64,000 nucleotides of DNA from Ilex aquifolium (Eukaryota > Streptophyta > Magnoliopsida > Aquifoliales > Aquifoliaceae). Shown here in pieces: positions 12,305 to 24,231 of this stretch (its first letter is position 1; each line of letters opens with the position of its first letter). The notes under the pieces are model-generated. The model saw only the letters and a program-made list of their open reading frames with translations, was not told the DNA's origin and did not search any database. The stretch is from assembly GCA_951799425.1 (NCBI GenBank), contig OX637392.1:55938093-56002092 (forward strand). The letters run 5' to 3'. The position numbers and the translations under genes are program-made.

Positions 12305-15300
12305 AAGTTTACATTTATCAAATTAACACTAAAATAACATTCAGATTCTTATTTTTAACATTAAACTAATCAAATAAACTTTCAATTTCATTCAATTAAA
12401 ACTCAAATTCATCAAATTAACATTCAAATTATCAAATTAACATTCAATTTCATCAAATTAACATGTAATTTCATCAAATCGACTTTCAATTTCATTAAAT
12501 TAACATTCAATTTATCAAATTGACATTCAATTTATCAAATTAACATTCAATTTATTAAATGTACATTCAATTTCATCAAATTAACATGTAATTTCATCAA
12601 ATCGACTTTCAATTTCATTAAATTAACATTCAATTTATCAAATTGACATTCAATTTATCAAATTAACATTCAATTTATTAAATGGACATTCAATTTCATC
12701 AAATTAACATGTAATTTCATCAAATCGACTTTCAATTTCATTAAATTAACATTCGATTTATCAAATTAACATTCAATTTCATCAAATTAACATTCAATTT
12801 ATCAAATTGACATTCAATTTCATCAAATTAACGTTCAATTTATGAAATGTATATTCAATTTCATCAAATCGACTTTTAATTTCATTAAATTAACACCCAA
12901 TTCTTCAAATTAACATTCAAATTATCAAATTAACATGTAATTTCATCAAATCGACTGTCAATTTCATTAAATTAACATTCAATTTATCAAATTGACATTC
13001 AATTTCATCAAATTAACATTCAATTTATCAAATTGACATTCAATTTCATCAAATTAACGTTCAATTTATGAAATGTATATTCAATTTCATCAAATCGACT
13101 TTCAATTTCATTAAATTAACACCCAATTCATCAAATTAACATGTAATTTCATCAAATCGACTTTCAATTTCATTAAATTAACATTCAATTTATCAAATTG
13201 ACATTCAATTTATCAAATTAACATTCAATTTATTAAATGTACATTCAATTTCATCAAATTAACATGTAATTTCATCAAATCGACTTTCAATTTCATTAAA
13301 TTAACATTCAATTTATCAAATTGACATTCAATTTATCAAATTAACATTCAATTTATTAAATGGACATTCAATTTCATCAAATTAACATGTAATTTCATCA
13401 AATCGACTTTCAATTTCATTAAATTAACATTCGATTTATCAAATTAACATTCAATTTCATCAAATTAACATTCAATTTATCAAATTGACATTCAATTTCA
13501 TCAAATTAACGTTCAATTTATGAAATGTATATTCAATTTCATCAAATCGACTTTTAATTTCATTAAATTAACACCCAATTCTTCAAATTAACATTCAAAT
13601 TATCAAATTAACATGTAATTTCATCAAATCGACTGTCAATTTCATTAAATTAACATTCAATTTATCAAATTGACATTCAATTTCATCAAATTAACATTCA
13701 ATTTATCAAATTGACATTCAATTTCATCAAATTAACGTTCAATTTATGAAATGTATATTCAATTTCATCAAATCGACTTTCAATTTCATTAAATTAACAC
13801 CCAATTCATCAAATTAACATGTAATTTCATCAAATTGACTTTCAATTTCATCAAATTAACATTCAATTTATCAAATTGACATTCAATTTATCAAATTAAC
13901 ATTCAATTTATTAAATGTACATTCAATTTCATCAAATTAACATGTAATTTCATCAAATCGACTTTAAATTTCATTAAATTAACATTCAAATTATCAAATT
14001 AACATTCAATTTCATCAAATTAACATTCAATTTCATCAAATTAACATGTAATTTCATAAAATCGACTTTCAATTTCATTAAATTAACATTCAATTTATCA
14101 AATTGACATTCAATTTCATCAAATCGACTTTCAATTTTCATTAAATTAACATTTGATTTATCAAATTGACATTCAATTTCATCAAATTAACATTCAATTT
14201 CATCAAATTAACATGTAATTTCATCAAATCGACATTCAATTTCATCAAATTAACATTCAATTTATCAAATTGACATTCAATTTCATCAAATTAACATGTA
14301 ATTTCATCAAATCGACATTCAATTTCATCAAATTAACATTCAATTTATCAAATTGACATTCAATTTCATCAAATTAACATTTAATTGATCAAATTGACAT
14401 TCAATTTATCAAATTAACATTCAATTAAACATTTAAAGTAATCATATAAACTTTCAATTTCATTAAATTAACACCCAATTCATCAAATTAACATTCAAAA
14501 TATCAAATTAACATGTAATTTCATCAAATCGACATTCAATTTCATCAAATTAACATTCAATTTATCAAATTGACATTCAATTTCATCAAATTAACGTTCA
14601 ATTTATGAAATGTATATTCAATTTCATCAAATCGACTTTCAATTTCATTAAATTAACACCCAATTCATCAAATTAACATTCAATTTCATCAAATTAACAT
14701 GTAATTTCATCAAATCGACATTCAATTTCATCAAATTAACATTCAATTTATCAAATTGACATTCAATTTCATCAAATTAACGTTCAATTTATGAAATGTA
14801 TATTCAATTTCATCAAATCGACTTTCAATTTCATTAAATTAACACCCAATTCATCAAATTAACATGTAATTTCATCAAATCGACATTCAATTTCATCAAA
14901 TTAACATTCAATTTATCAAATTGACACTCAATTTGATCAAATTAACATTCAATTTATGAAATGGATATTCAATTTCATGAAATCAATTTTCAATTTCATT
15001 AAATTAACATTCGATTTATTAAATTAACATTCAATTTATCAAATTGACATTTAATTTCATTAAATTAACATGTAATTTCATCAAATCGACTGTCAATTTC
15101 ATTAAATTAACATTCAATTTATCAAATTGACATTCAATTTCATCAAATTAACATTCAATTTATCAAATTGACATTCAATTTCATCAAATTAACGTTCAAT
15201 TTATGAAATGTATATTCAATTTCATCAAATTGACTTTCAATTTCATTAAATTAACACCCAATTCATCAAATTAACATGTAATTTCATCAAATCGACTTTC

Positions 15301-17310
15301 AATTTCATTAAATTAACATTCAATTTATCAAATTGACATTCAATTTCATCAAATTAACATTCAATTTATCAAATTGACATTCAATTTATCAAATTAACAT
15401 TCAATTTATTAAATGGACATTCAATTTCATCAAATTAACATGTAATTTCATAAAATCGACTTTCAATTTCATTAAATTAACATTCAATTTATCAAATTGA
15501 CATTCAATTTATCAAATTAACATTCAATTTATTAAATGGACATTCAATTTCATCAAATTAACATGTAATTTCATCAAATCGACTTTCAATTTCATTAAAT
15601 TCACATTCAAATTATCAAATTAACATTCAATTTCATCAAATTAACATGTAATTTCATAAAATCGACTTTCAATTTCATTAAATTAACATTCAATTTATCA
15701 AATTGACATTCAATTTCATCAAATTAACATTCAATTTATTAAATTGACATTCAATTTCTTCAAATTAACATGCAATTTCATCAAATCGACTTTCAATTTT
15801 CATTAAATTAACATTTGATTTATCAAATTGACATTCAATTTCATCAAATTAACATTCAATTGATCAAATTGACATTCAATTTATCAAATTAACATTCAAT
15901 TAAACATTTAAAGTAATCATATAAACTTTCAATTTCATTAAATTAACACCCAATTCATCAAATTAACATTCAAAATATCAAATTAACATGTAATTTCATC
16001 AAATCGACATTCAATTTCATCAAATTAACATTCAATTTATCAAATTGACATTCAATTTCATCAAATTAACGTTCAATTTATGAAATGTATATTCAATTTC
16101 ATCAAATCGACTTTCAATTTCATTAAATTAACACCCAATTCATCAAATTAACATGTAATTTCATCAAATCGACATTCAATTTCATCAAATTAACATTCAA
16201 TTTATCAAATTGACACTCAATTTGATCAAATTAACATTCAATTTATGAAATGGATATTCAATTTCATGAAATCAATTTTCAATTTCATTAAATTAACATT
16301 CGATTTATTAAATTAACATTCAATTTATCAAATTGACATTTAATTTCATTAAATTAACATGTAATTTCATCAAATCGACTGTCAATTTCATTAAATTAAC
16401 ATTCAATTTATCAAATTGACATTCAATTTCATCAAATTAACATTCAATTTATCAAATTGACATTCAATTTCATCAAATTAACGTTCAATTTATGAAATGT
16501 ATATTCAATTTCATCAAATTGACTTTCAATTTCATTAAATTAACACCCAATTCATCAAATTAACATGTAATTTCATCAAATCGACTTTCAATTTCATTAA
16601 ATTAACATTCAATTTATCAAATTGACATTCAATTTCATCAAATTAACATTCAATTTATCAAATTGACATTCAATTTATCAAATTAACATTCAATTTATTA
16701 AATGGACATTCAATTTCATCAAATTAACATGTAATTTCATAAAATCGACTTTCAATTTCATTAAATTAACATTCAATTTATCAAATTGACATTCAATTTA
16801 TTAAATGGACATTCAATTTCATCAAATTAACATGTAATTTCATCAAATCGACTTTCAATTTCATTAAATTCACATTCAAATTATCAAATTAACATTCAAT
16901 TTCATCAAATCGACGTTCAATTTATGAAATGTATATTCAATTTCATCAAATCGACTTTCAATTTCATTAAATTAACACCCAATTCATCAAATTAACATTC
17001 AAATTATCAAATTAACATTCAATTTCATCAAATTAACATGTAATTTCATCAAATCGACATTCAATTTCATCAAATTAACATTCAATTTATCAAATTGACA
17101 CTCAATTTGATCAAATTAACATTCAATTTATGAAATGGATATTCAATTTCATGAAATCAATTTTCAATTTCATTAAATTAACATTCGATTTATTAAATTA
17201 ACATTCAATTTATCAAATTGACATTTAATTTCATTAAATTTACATGTAATTTCATCAAATCGACTTTCAATTTCATTAAATTAACATCCAAATTAACATG
17301 TTCATTAAAT
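12305..17310. repeat. 5 kb AT-rich minisatellite, 20-21 bp unit
   Basis: Roughly 240 units are variants of CAATTTCATCAAATTAACATT (21 bp) and CAATTTATCAAATTGACATT (20 bp). Longer-period copies are present: the rare variant GACTTTTAATTTCATT recurs at 12871 and 13549 (678 bp apart); ATTTAAAGTAATCATATAAAC recurs at 14431 and 15906 (1475 bp apart); TCGATTTATTAAATTAAC recurs at 15011, 16300 and 17185. The array has expanded by duplication of large blocks as well as single units. It is non-coding. Confidence 0.95.
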
Positions 17311-17334
17311 TGATATTTTTTATTAAAGTAAAAT

Positions 17335-18350
17335 GATTATTGGCGACATTTTTTAAAAACGTCGCGAAAAGTCAATTACATTTGATTTTTTTAAAATTTT
17401 TTATTTAAATAAAATGATTATTGGCGACGTTTTTAAAAAACGTCGCGAAAAGTCAATTACATTTGATTTTTGTTGTAAATTTTTTATTTAAGTAAAATGA
17501 TTATTGGCGACTTTTTTTAAAAACGTCGCGAAAAGTCAATTGCATTTGATTTTTTTTAAAGTTTTTATTTAAGTAAAATGATTATTTGCGACGTTTTCTA
17601 AAAACGTCGCGAAAAGTCAATTCCATTTGATTTTTTTTAAATTTTTTATTTAAGTAAAATGATTATTTGTGACGTTTTCTAAAAACGTCGCTAAAAGTCA
17701 ATTGCATTTGATTTTTTTTAAATTTTTTATTTAAGTAAAATGATTATTGGCGACGTTTTTTAAAAACGTCGCCAAAAGTCAATTGCATTTGATTTTTTTT
17801 AAATTTTTTATTTAAGTAAAATGATTATTGGCGACGTTTTTTAAAAACGTCGCGAAAATTCAATTGCATTTGATTTTTTTAAAATTTTTTATTTAAGTAA
17901 AATGATTATTGGCGACGTTTTTTAAAAACGTCGCGAAAAGTCAATTCCATTTGATTTTTTTTAAATTTTTTATTTAAGTTAAATGATTATTGGCGACGTT
18001 TTTTAGAAACGTCGCGAAAAGTCAATTTCATTTGATTTTTTTTAAATTTTTTATTTAAGTAAAATGATTATTGGCGACGTTTTTTAGAAACGTCGCGAAA
18101 AGTCAATTCCATTTGATTTTTTTTAAATTTTTTATTTAAGTAAAATGATTATTGGCGACGTTTTTTAAAAACGTCGCGAAAAGTCAATTGCATTTGATTT
18201 TTTTTAAATTTTTTATTTAAGTAAAATGATTATTGGCGACGTTTTTGAAAAACGTCGCGAAAAGTCAATTGCATTTGATTTTTTTAAAATTTTTTATTTA
18301 AGTAAAATGATTATTGGCGACGTTTTTTAAAAACGTCGCTAAAAATATTG
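17335..18350. repeat. Right subterminal array of CACTA B, 13 x ~81 bp
   Basis: Thirteen near-identical units of about 81 bp start near 17337 and end near 18340. Each holds AAGTAAAATGATTATTGGCGACG, a T/A run, CGTCGCGAAAAGTCAATT and CATTTGATTTTTTT. The GCGACG-TTTTT / AAAAA-CGTCGC halves form a perfect palindrome in most units. Three shorter GCGACG motifs follow up to the terminus. Confidence 0.95.
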
Positions 18351-18867
18351 CTAAAACTGAAATTTGCGACGAAATTAAAAAATCGTCGCTAATAATAAAC
18401 TATTTGCGACGAATTTAAAAACGTCGCAAAAAAAAAACGTCGCAAAAAATGATTTTTGTTGTAGTGTTGAATCGTAACACGTTTCACACTCGTGGGATGG
18501 AATTAATGAGGCATCACTACAACTTTGAAAGTAACACGTTTTGGACTAATACCAACAAATATGTTACTTGTTGAATGGGCAAAGCCCCCATTCACCAATG
18601 TTGATTCTTTCTTGTCCTTAACAATGGCCTAACAAGGTTGCTTGTCAAGCTTTCCCAGTCCTTGTTCATAGTTTCTTCGCTTATCCATTAATACAAGATC
18701 TCATGGAGGACTATAGCTAATCAAGTACACATGCATTTTATTATTTAAGCTTGTTTGTTGACCAAGCTTAATTGACCAATATATATATATTGTTGGAGAC
18801 AAAAATACAGGATTGGTGGCATCCAGCCTTCTGTCCATAAGAAACTAGGAAAATTATTGAAAATACG

Positions 18868-19085
18868 AATAACCTAAAAGGAATAGTCTAGTGGAGACAA
18901 GAATGAGGTGTAAACTTAGATATTCTAAGTTTGAAATTTGATAACTTTTCTTTAGGAATAGGTCATGAAGGATTTATCCCTAATAAATATTTTAGTCTCG
19001 GAGTGGATAACTTGCCTTTGATCTGACGGAAAAAGAGATTAATCGAGGTACGCATAAACTTATTCAAATATCCCTGACTGTAATA
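18868..19085 (+). mobile_element. tRNA-derived SINE, copy 2
   Basis: The block order matches the family: TAGTCTAGTGG (A-box-like), GAGGTGTAAACTTAGAT, a B-box-like TAAGTTTGAAATTTGA, TAGGTCATGAAGGATTTATCC, TCGGAGTGGATAACTTGCC, TTTGATCTGACGG, GATTAATCGAGGTACGCAT, AAACTTATTCAAATATCCCTG, and an A-rich end. Confidence 0.7.
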
Positions 19086-19842
19086 CTAGAAAAATAAGAC
19101 TAACAGTACTAACTTGATATGAAATTATCGAGCATGTTTAAGTTGTAATGGATTTGCGTCATAATCCAGTTAATCCATCGAACCTGCTTAATAAATGACT
19201 GATACTAATTTGGCTGCATCCGTCATAAATTTGATCATACAAAATTATACATGAACTGTGCATGAGTTGAGTCAATTTTAATATAACATGACCCATTTTC
19301 CGACTTAGAGACAATTAAAAAATAACACGACATGACCCATTACCGATTCTAGATCACCAATGAGGAAAAAGGAACTCGAACCCAAGATCTTGTACTAAAA
19401 AGTCGAGTGATCAATGGTTTTCCCAATATGGTTTCTATTGAGAGGAGCCAATGGTTTTCTCTTTTCCATCAGCTGGTTTTCTTTTCGAGGTTGTGCTGAG
19501 TCATGACCAGTTAAGCATTGGAGAGTCTAAATTTCCTCTAAAGAAACTATAATAATCAACTTGCATTAGAAAAAAAGGTAATCAACTTGGCCATCACCAG
19601 CTGGTTTTTTCAGACAGTCAGCCGAACTTGGCTCTTCTTTGTTCCTATGAAGCTCCCTATTTATTATTTTGTTAGGTCTTATCACGACTCATGCCTTCTC
19701 TTAGTTAAATACATGAAACTTTGTTCACACTAACCGTGAGAATATGATTATCAAATAATGAGAGAGATATGAGAATGAAAAGAGAAGAGACAGTACTTAA
19801 CTACTTGAATAGGTTTAAAAAAAGGACTTAATAAAAAATTTG
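19086..19842. other. No gene seen
   Basis: AT-rich intergenic sequence. A tRNA-like or repeat-derived fragment around 19365-19440 (GGAACTCGAACCCAAGATC) suggests old repeat debris. Nothing else is supportable. Confidence 0.4.
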
Positions 19843-19847
19843 ATTTC

Positions 19848-20537
19848 TGATGGTGTAAACCCTTGGGAATGAGCTATGGGACTAGTTTATTGGGTACGAA
19901 CGATCTGTGTAGGGCTTGGTATGATTTCTGAGCTACAAGGCTAGTGAATTAATGGAGGAATGCTCTAATTAATCGATGTGTAATGTACGAAATACGGTAG
20001 AAGTATAGTGGTTCACCGGCTCATGAGCTCAGCTAGTCCACTCTCCAATGGAGGCTCTTGCTCCTATATTTTTATTGATCAATTGGGTGTGTTACAGCAG
20101 AATGTTCACGGCCCTCGAGTTTCAAGCTGTCCCCCCCTTTTATGGCCTCGTGCTTACCTCTAATACGGAATTACTTCCTATATTGAAGGGACCGTGCCCT
20201 ATCTTCATCCATAATTCCGGAGTTATCCAAACTCCTTATGGCTGGTTTCTGATGGAGAGATCTTTGCCTTCTTCTATGGGATTCTCCTTAGTTTTAGGAG
20301 GGGATCATGGTTAAATACGGGTTTTCTGTCTTGGAGTGGATCTACTTCCTTTATAAGGGTATCCGCTGTTATCTCGTTGTCCCCTTAGCATTTCTCATCC
20401 CGCGCCTTCAACTAGGAGCCCTTAGCGCCGACTGGATGAGCTCTGCCCATGGCTAGGGGAGCTCAGCTTATTTTGCCTGAGCTCTCGAGCTGAGCTCACT
20501 TACTAAGCACGTGTCCGTTTTATTCTAGGTATCATCA
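19848..20537. mobile_element. Solo LTR (690 bp) with 5 bp target duplication
   Basis: The segment begins TGATGGTGTAAACCC and ends GGTATCATCA, giving TGATG/CATCA inverted ends as in LTRs. It is flanked on both sides by ATTTC (19843-19847 and 20538-20542), a perfect 5 bp target-site duplication. No second LTR or internal region is adjacent, so this is a solo LTR left by recombination. The 88-codon frame inside it (20048-20314) has no domain and is most likely LTR sequence, not a gene. Confidence 0.85.
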
Positions 20538-20636
20538 ATTTCTTCCCTCTAAAATTTATTACTTCAATGAATATTTTTATAATTTTTACGGGTTATTTTA
20601 CAATTAAAAAATTTATCACTTTGATAGAAATATATA

Positions 20637-20815
20637 TATTTTTGGTTTAATGGTCAAGGGTGTTCGAATTAGCTTAAGCGTACATCGACTAATCCCTTCC
20701 TCGATCTAGTCAAAGACAAATCATCTACGTCAGGACTAGAGTATTCATGATTTATCCCTCATGGTCTAACCTCAAAGAATTGCGAATATTTGAATTTAAG
20801 ACGTCTGGCCCTTAG
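20637..20815 (-). mobile_element. tRNA-derived SINE, copy 3
   Basis: The reverse complement matches the SINE blocks: GACCATGAGGGATAAATC, GAATACTCTAGTCCTGACGTA, TTTGTCTTTGACTAGATCGA, GGGATTAGTCGATGTACGC, TTAAGCTAATTCGAACACCC, TTGACCATT, then an A-rich tail. The head region is degraded. Confidence 0.7.
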
Positions 20816-21104
20816 AGTTTTTATGGATGTTTTTACCATTGTTGTAATAACTATTCTTTTCACTTTTTTGGTACCATAACGGTGGTAAAATACCACAATA
20901 ATGATAAAAATATCTATAAATGTATTAAATGAAAATATAATACCGATTTTTTTTTTCCCGATACCATAGACAGCTTAAAAGAAAGTTATTTGTGACTTTT
21001 TAGAAAGAAATAGGTTAAAGAAGGTCATCATTTGAGATAAATAGTATAAACATTTTATGAGTGGACACCAAACTCCACCCCCTTCCTTTATAATTAATAA
21101 TATA

Positions 21105-21330
21105 TGAGGTGTGGTTCAATGGGATATGTGCGGAATTTCTCATCGTGAGGTTAGATGTTTGAGTCTTGAAATCCACATTAAGGCACGGTGGTTGACCGCT
21201 ATATTAGTCTAGTTAGGTTCATTTTCGAGAGGAATAACGGACGTGATCATGAGCTTCATAATCCCACCAATAAAGGCCTATCGGAGTGTTCTCTGGACAC
21301 TCTTCTTTGTCTCCACCCCTTCTTTTCAAT
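21105..21330 (+). mobile_element. Second SINE-like family, tRNA-like head
   Basis: The head GGTGTGGTTCAATGGGATATG followed by GTTTGAGTCTTGAAATCC resembles spaced A and B boxes of a pol III promoter. The body is unrelated to the main SINE family. It ends near an A-rich stretch (21332-21350). Only one copy is visible here. Confidence 0.4.
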
Positions 21331-21764
21331 AGCAAAAAAAATGAAAAAAATATGAGGTTAATTGCTATCTTAGCCTACTCAGATCCAGGTCTACTAGAAT
21401 ATTTTGTTATTCGGTAAGTCTACTAGAATATATATATTTTTTCAACCATAGATCACTGGTTTTCCATAAGTGTGAAATCTCTATTTATATACAATAGATG
21501 GTATTTAAATTCATTGTAAGTGGACCAATTCAAAGCCACACCTTATCCTCTTCAACCAAAGCATATCCTTTTAATTTATAAACACGAAGCTGATGCGGAC
21601 TATCTGACTTCAATTTCATAATATTAATTATCATTATCTTCTATCGTTATTTAAAAACAATTGTCTGCCAATTAATTAAACTGACTTTTTTGTTTTTTGT
21701 TATAATCTAGTCTTGCGTCAACTACTCTTTCGAACTTACGTATTGATTACCGTAATCTGAACGA

Positions 21765-21880
21765 AATTTAGAACATGTTTATTGAGGAACAAATGTGACT
21801 GATTCTTAATGGGTATGAGAAGTATTGAACCTGAGATGGGTTATCAGACGCTACGCTCAGCTACTGAACCACCCATAAGA
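21765..21880 (-). mobile_element. tRNA-like SINE head fragment
   Basis: In reverse complement, GGTTCAGTAGCTGAGCGTAG and, 20-odd bases on, CAGGTTCAATACTTCTCATA resemble the A and B boxes of a tRNA. There is no cloverleaf with a proper acceptor stem, so it is called SINE-like, not a tRNA gene. Confidence 0.4.
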
Positions 21881-22462
21881 GTTATGAATGTGAATGTTTG
21901 ACCAATTGTTCAACTTATTATTGGGTTAATCTCATTTCGCATCCTACAAAATACTAAGGTTTTAATTCATAAATTGAACCCTGAAAATCATAAAAAAAGT
22001 TACATTTACTCTATGGTTTGATATCGCAATCTATTACCTTGTTTGCGCCTCTTATTATAATAGAAAAGTTAATGGTGATTTGGGTCGGGGACACATTGCA
22101 ATTGTTTTATATTTCCAAGTATGCAATTTGAGAACTAAAATCTTTTAAGATATAATTAAATTAAAAATTTAAGCATCTGTTGAGGTGCAAAGTGTGATTA
22201 ATTCTTTATTAATTAAGTAATTCTCACTAACAATTCCATCTTACAATTAAATCTACAATCAAACACGAGGAGTAATTTGAAAATAGTTATCGTCGATCTA
22301 ATATTAAGAGGTTAAATTGATAATTTATAAAAACACAATAACAGTTAAGATTTATCTAATTTTCATCTACTATGACCTAATACGAATCCCAGTTTTTTTT
22401 CTCACTTAAAAACATCTTTTTCTTTGCATGGTTCCTGTCAAACAACCCCACTAATCTGCACA

Positions 22463-22468
<6 letters not shown>

Positions 22469-22493
<25 letters not shown>
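22469..22493. repeat. (CT)n microsatellite
   Basis: An uninterrupted CT dinucleotide run of about 12 repeats. The surrounding 21900-23130 is AT-rich and holds no gene I can support. Confidence 0.9.
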
Positions 22494-23137
22494 ATTTTCT
22501 CTTTGTTTATTTTAATTTTAAATTATGTAATTAAAAAAATTAATTATTATTTAAAATATAAATATTATATGATCAATGCTCGATTTTTGATATTACAAAA
22601 TATTTTCAAACAAAGAATTATTGCTAATAAACTCATACTCTCCCCCATCTTATTTTCTCTCTATCTAAATCATGTAATGGATTGAGTCGCATGCACTGAA
22701 TTGTCGTGTTTTAAAAAAAATAATGTTATTAAGACTTAATTTATTGATTTAATTTATTATAACCATTAGATTGACTATGCTCCTGGTCTCATCAAACATT
22801 AAAACTTGATATTAATTAATCCAATAATTATAAGAAATCACATTATTAAATTAATAAATTAGATCAATTTTTTAAATTTAAATAACATTAATCTTTTAAA
22901 AAAATGTTTGATCTCATCACATAAAAATTAAGAGAGAGAAAATTAAGAGAAACATGCAGTTGCTTAGTCATGTGAAAACCCATCAATTACGAGGCTAGTC
23001 AATGGTCTCCCCAAGTTGCCCCGGTGCATATTTCAAGGTGTGATGGCTTTAAATAAACAATCAAGCAGAATAGGAGAAGATTAAGCAATTAATTAGATAG
23101 GGACCCAAGTTGCATAAAATAAAACTGGGACTCATAT

Positions 23138-23280
23138 TTTTTTTAGTGGGGTGTCCGAGCTAACTTATATGTATCTTTACTAATTTCCTCTCCGGTCTGG
23201 TCAAAGATAAGATATCCATACCGAGATTAGGGTATTCATGAGGGACTCGTCTTTAAATTTACAACCCGTCCTTATTATCA
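23138..23280 (-). mobile_element. tRNA-derived SINE, copy 4 (truncated)
   Basis: The reverse complement contains the family blocks CCTCATGAATACCCTAATC, TCGGTATGGATATCTT, ATCTTTGACCAGACCGGAG, AGGAAATTAGTAAAGATACA and TTAGCTCGGACACCCC with an A-rich tail. The 5' head is shortened. Confidence 0.65.
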
Positions 23281-23761
23281 CTTGAGATACCTTTCATTGT
23301 GACTTGTTTTTCGAATCGTCTTGGTTTTGCACTTGAAGTTCTTGACCAGAAAGATAAATTGTAGAATGGGTACCTTTTCATACATAAAGCTCCTTGATGG
23401 CATCACCAAGGCTAGAAATAATAAGGATTTGGTGAAACTAACCACTTAATGACAAAATCACCATAAGAGAACATTGTGCCCACTGGCAAATTTGCTGAAT
23501 AATCCTCTTACTAACTTTGTATTAGCATCTAGCCGCCTTGAACTCTTATGCAGAGATAAGTTGGGTAAGAGCCCACTATTCTATACTCGACCTTTTTAAA
23601 TTTGTATTGTATAATATTATTTGTGTTATATTAAATTTGTAGGATTTTAAAAATTAAAATGCATTATGCAATGACGATTTAAAACGAAACATTAGTTAGA
23701 GTAAACATTTTTCTTGATTAACATGTGTAAATGTTTACATGTTGCATTACATTTGTATTAA

Positions 23762-23975
23762 AACTAGCTCAAGTGATAATAGGGATGAAGTGTAAACCTA
23801 TATGTTCTGAGTTATAATTTTAGCAACTTATTGAGGCCAGATTATGAAAAATTTATCCTTTATGAATACCCTAATTTCGGTGTGGATGAGACTGTCTTTG
23901 ATCGGACCGGGGAGGTAATTAGTTAAAGTTGAATTAGTTGGCCCGAACATCCTTGACTGTTGAAAAAAAATAAAA
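23762..23975 (+). mobile_element. tRNA-derived SINE, copy 5, just upstream of PPO
   Basis: One of the best copies: TAGCTCAAGTGATAATAGGG (A-box-like), GTGTAAACCTATATG, a decayed B box at GAGTTATAATTTTAG, GGCCAGATTATGAAAAATTT, GAATACCCTAATTTCGGTG, TGGATGAGACTGTCTTTGAT, CGGACCGGGGAGGTAATTAG, GGCCCGAACATCCTTGACTG and an A tail. It ends about 260 bp before the PPO start codon, so it lies next to or within the PPO promoter region. Confidence 0.8.
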
Positions 23976-24100
23976 ATTTCAATGTACTTACCACCCAATT
24001 AAAGGATAACAATATTAGTAATCATAATTAAGCCCAAGAAGATTTGTGTGGCCCGGAAACATTTTTCTTTTTAACCTAAAAGTATTTAAACTTTCTTCTC

Positions 24101-24188
24101 CACGTGGGCTTTTGTACTTCTTTAACTTTGTCAACTTTGGGAACCCTCCAGGCTGCTGAGAAATGTCTTAGGCAAAACCTTATATAAA
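24101..24188 (+). promoter_or_regulatory. PPO promoter: G-box, W-box-like site, TATA box
   Basis: A TATA box TATATAAA lies at 24181-24188, 44 bp before the start codon, which predicts a very short 5' UTR of about 20 bases. Upstream are a palindromic G-box core CACGTG (24101-24106) and TGTCAA (24129-24134), the reverse complement of a W-box-like TTGACA. G-boxes are bound by bZIP/bHLH factors and W-boxes by WRKY factors. This would fit the wound or defence induction known for many PPO genes; the link here is inference. Confidence 0.65.
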
Positions 24189-24231
24189 CACAAGTCCATT
24201 ACTTCATTGATGACACCATAAACAAGTTTAC

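Larger units (their letters stand above)
5587..18466 (-). mobile_element. CACTA transposon B with captured gene fragments
   Basis: The left end CACTACAACAAAAATCG and the right end, in reverse complement CACTACAACAAAAATCA, match over 28 of the first 29 bp. Both ends continue into GCGACG/CGTCGC subterminal arrays. The internal transcript-like parts run on the minus strand: a GC-rich exon-like stretch (11575-11790), ClpP exons (9438-7871) and a LINE-like 3' end (6910-6465). No transposase frame is visible, so the element looks non-autonomous (Pack-CACTA). The 3 bp flanks are TAT (left) and TTG (right) and do not form the expected target duplication. A rearranged or composite element is therefore possible. 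Confidence 0.85.

Noticed and set aside
12305-17310. Regularly spaced short repeats as a CRISPR array
   Set aside because: Units are directly adjacent with no unique spacers, vary in length, and lie in a plant transposon; it is a minisatellite.
20048-20314. 88-codon frame as a gene
   Set aside because: Lies wholly inside the solo LTR with perfect target duplication and has no domain.
21765-21880. tRNA gene
   Set aside because: A- and B-box-like motifs are present but no acceptor stem or full cloverleaf could be drawn; better seen as a SINE head.
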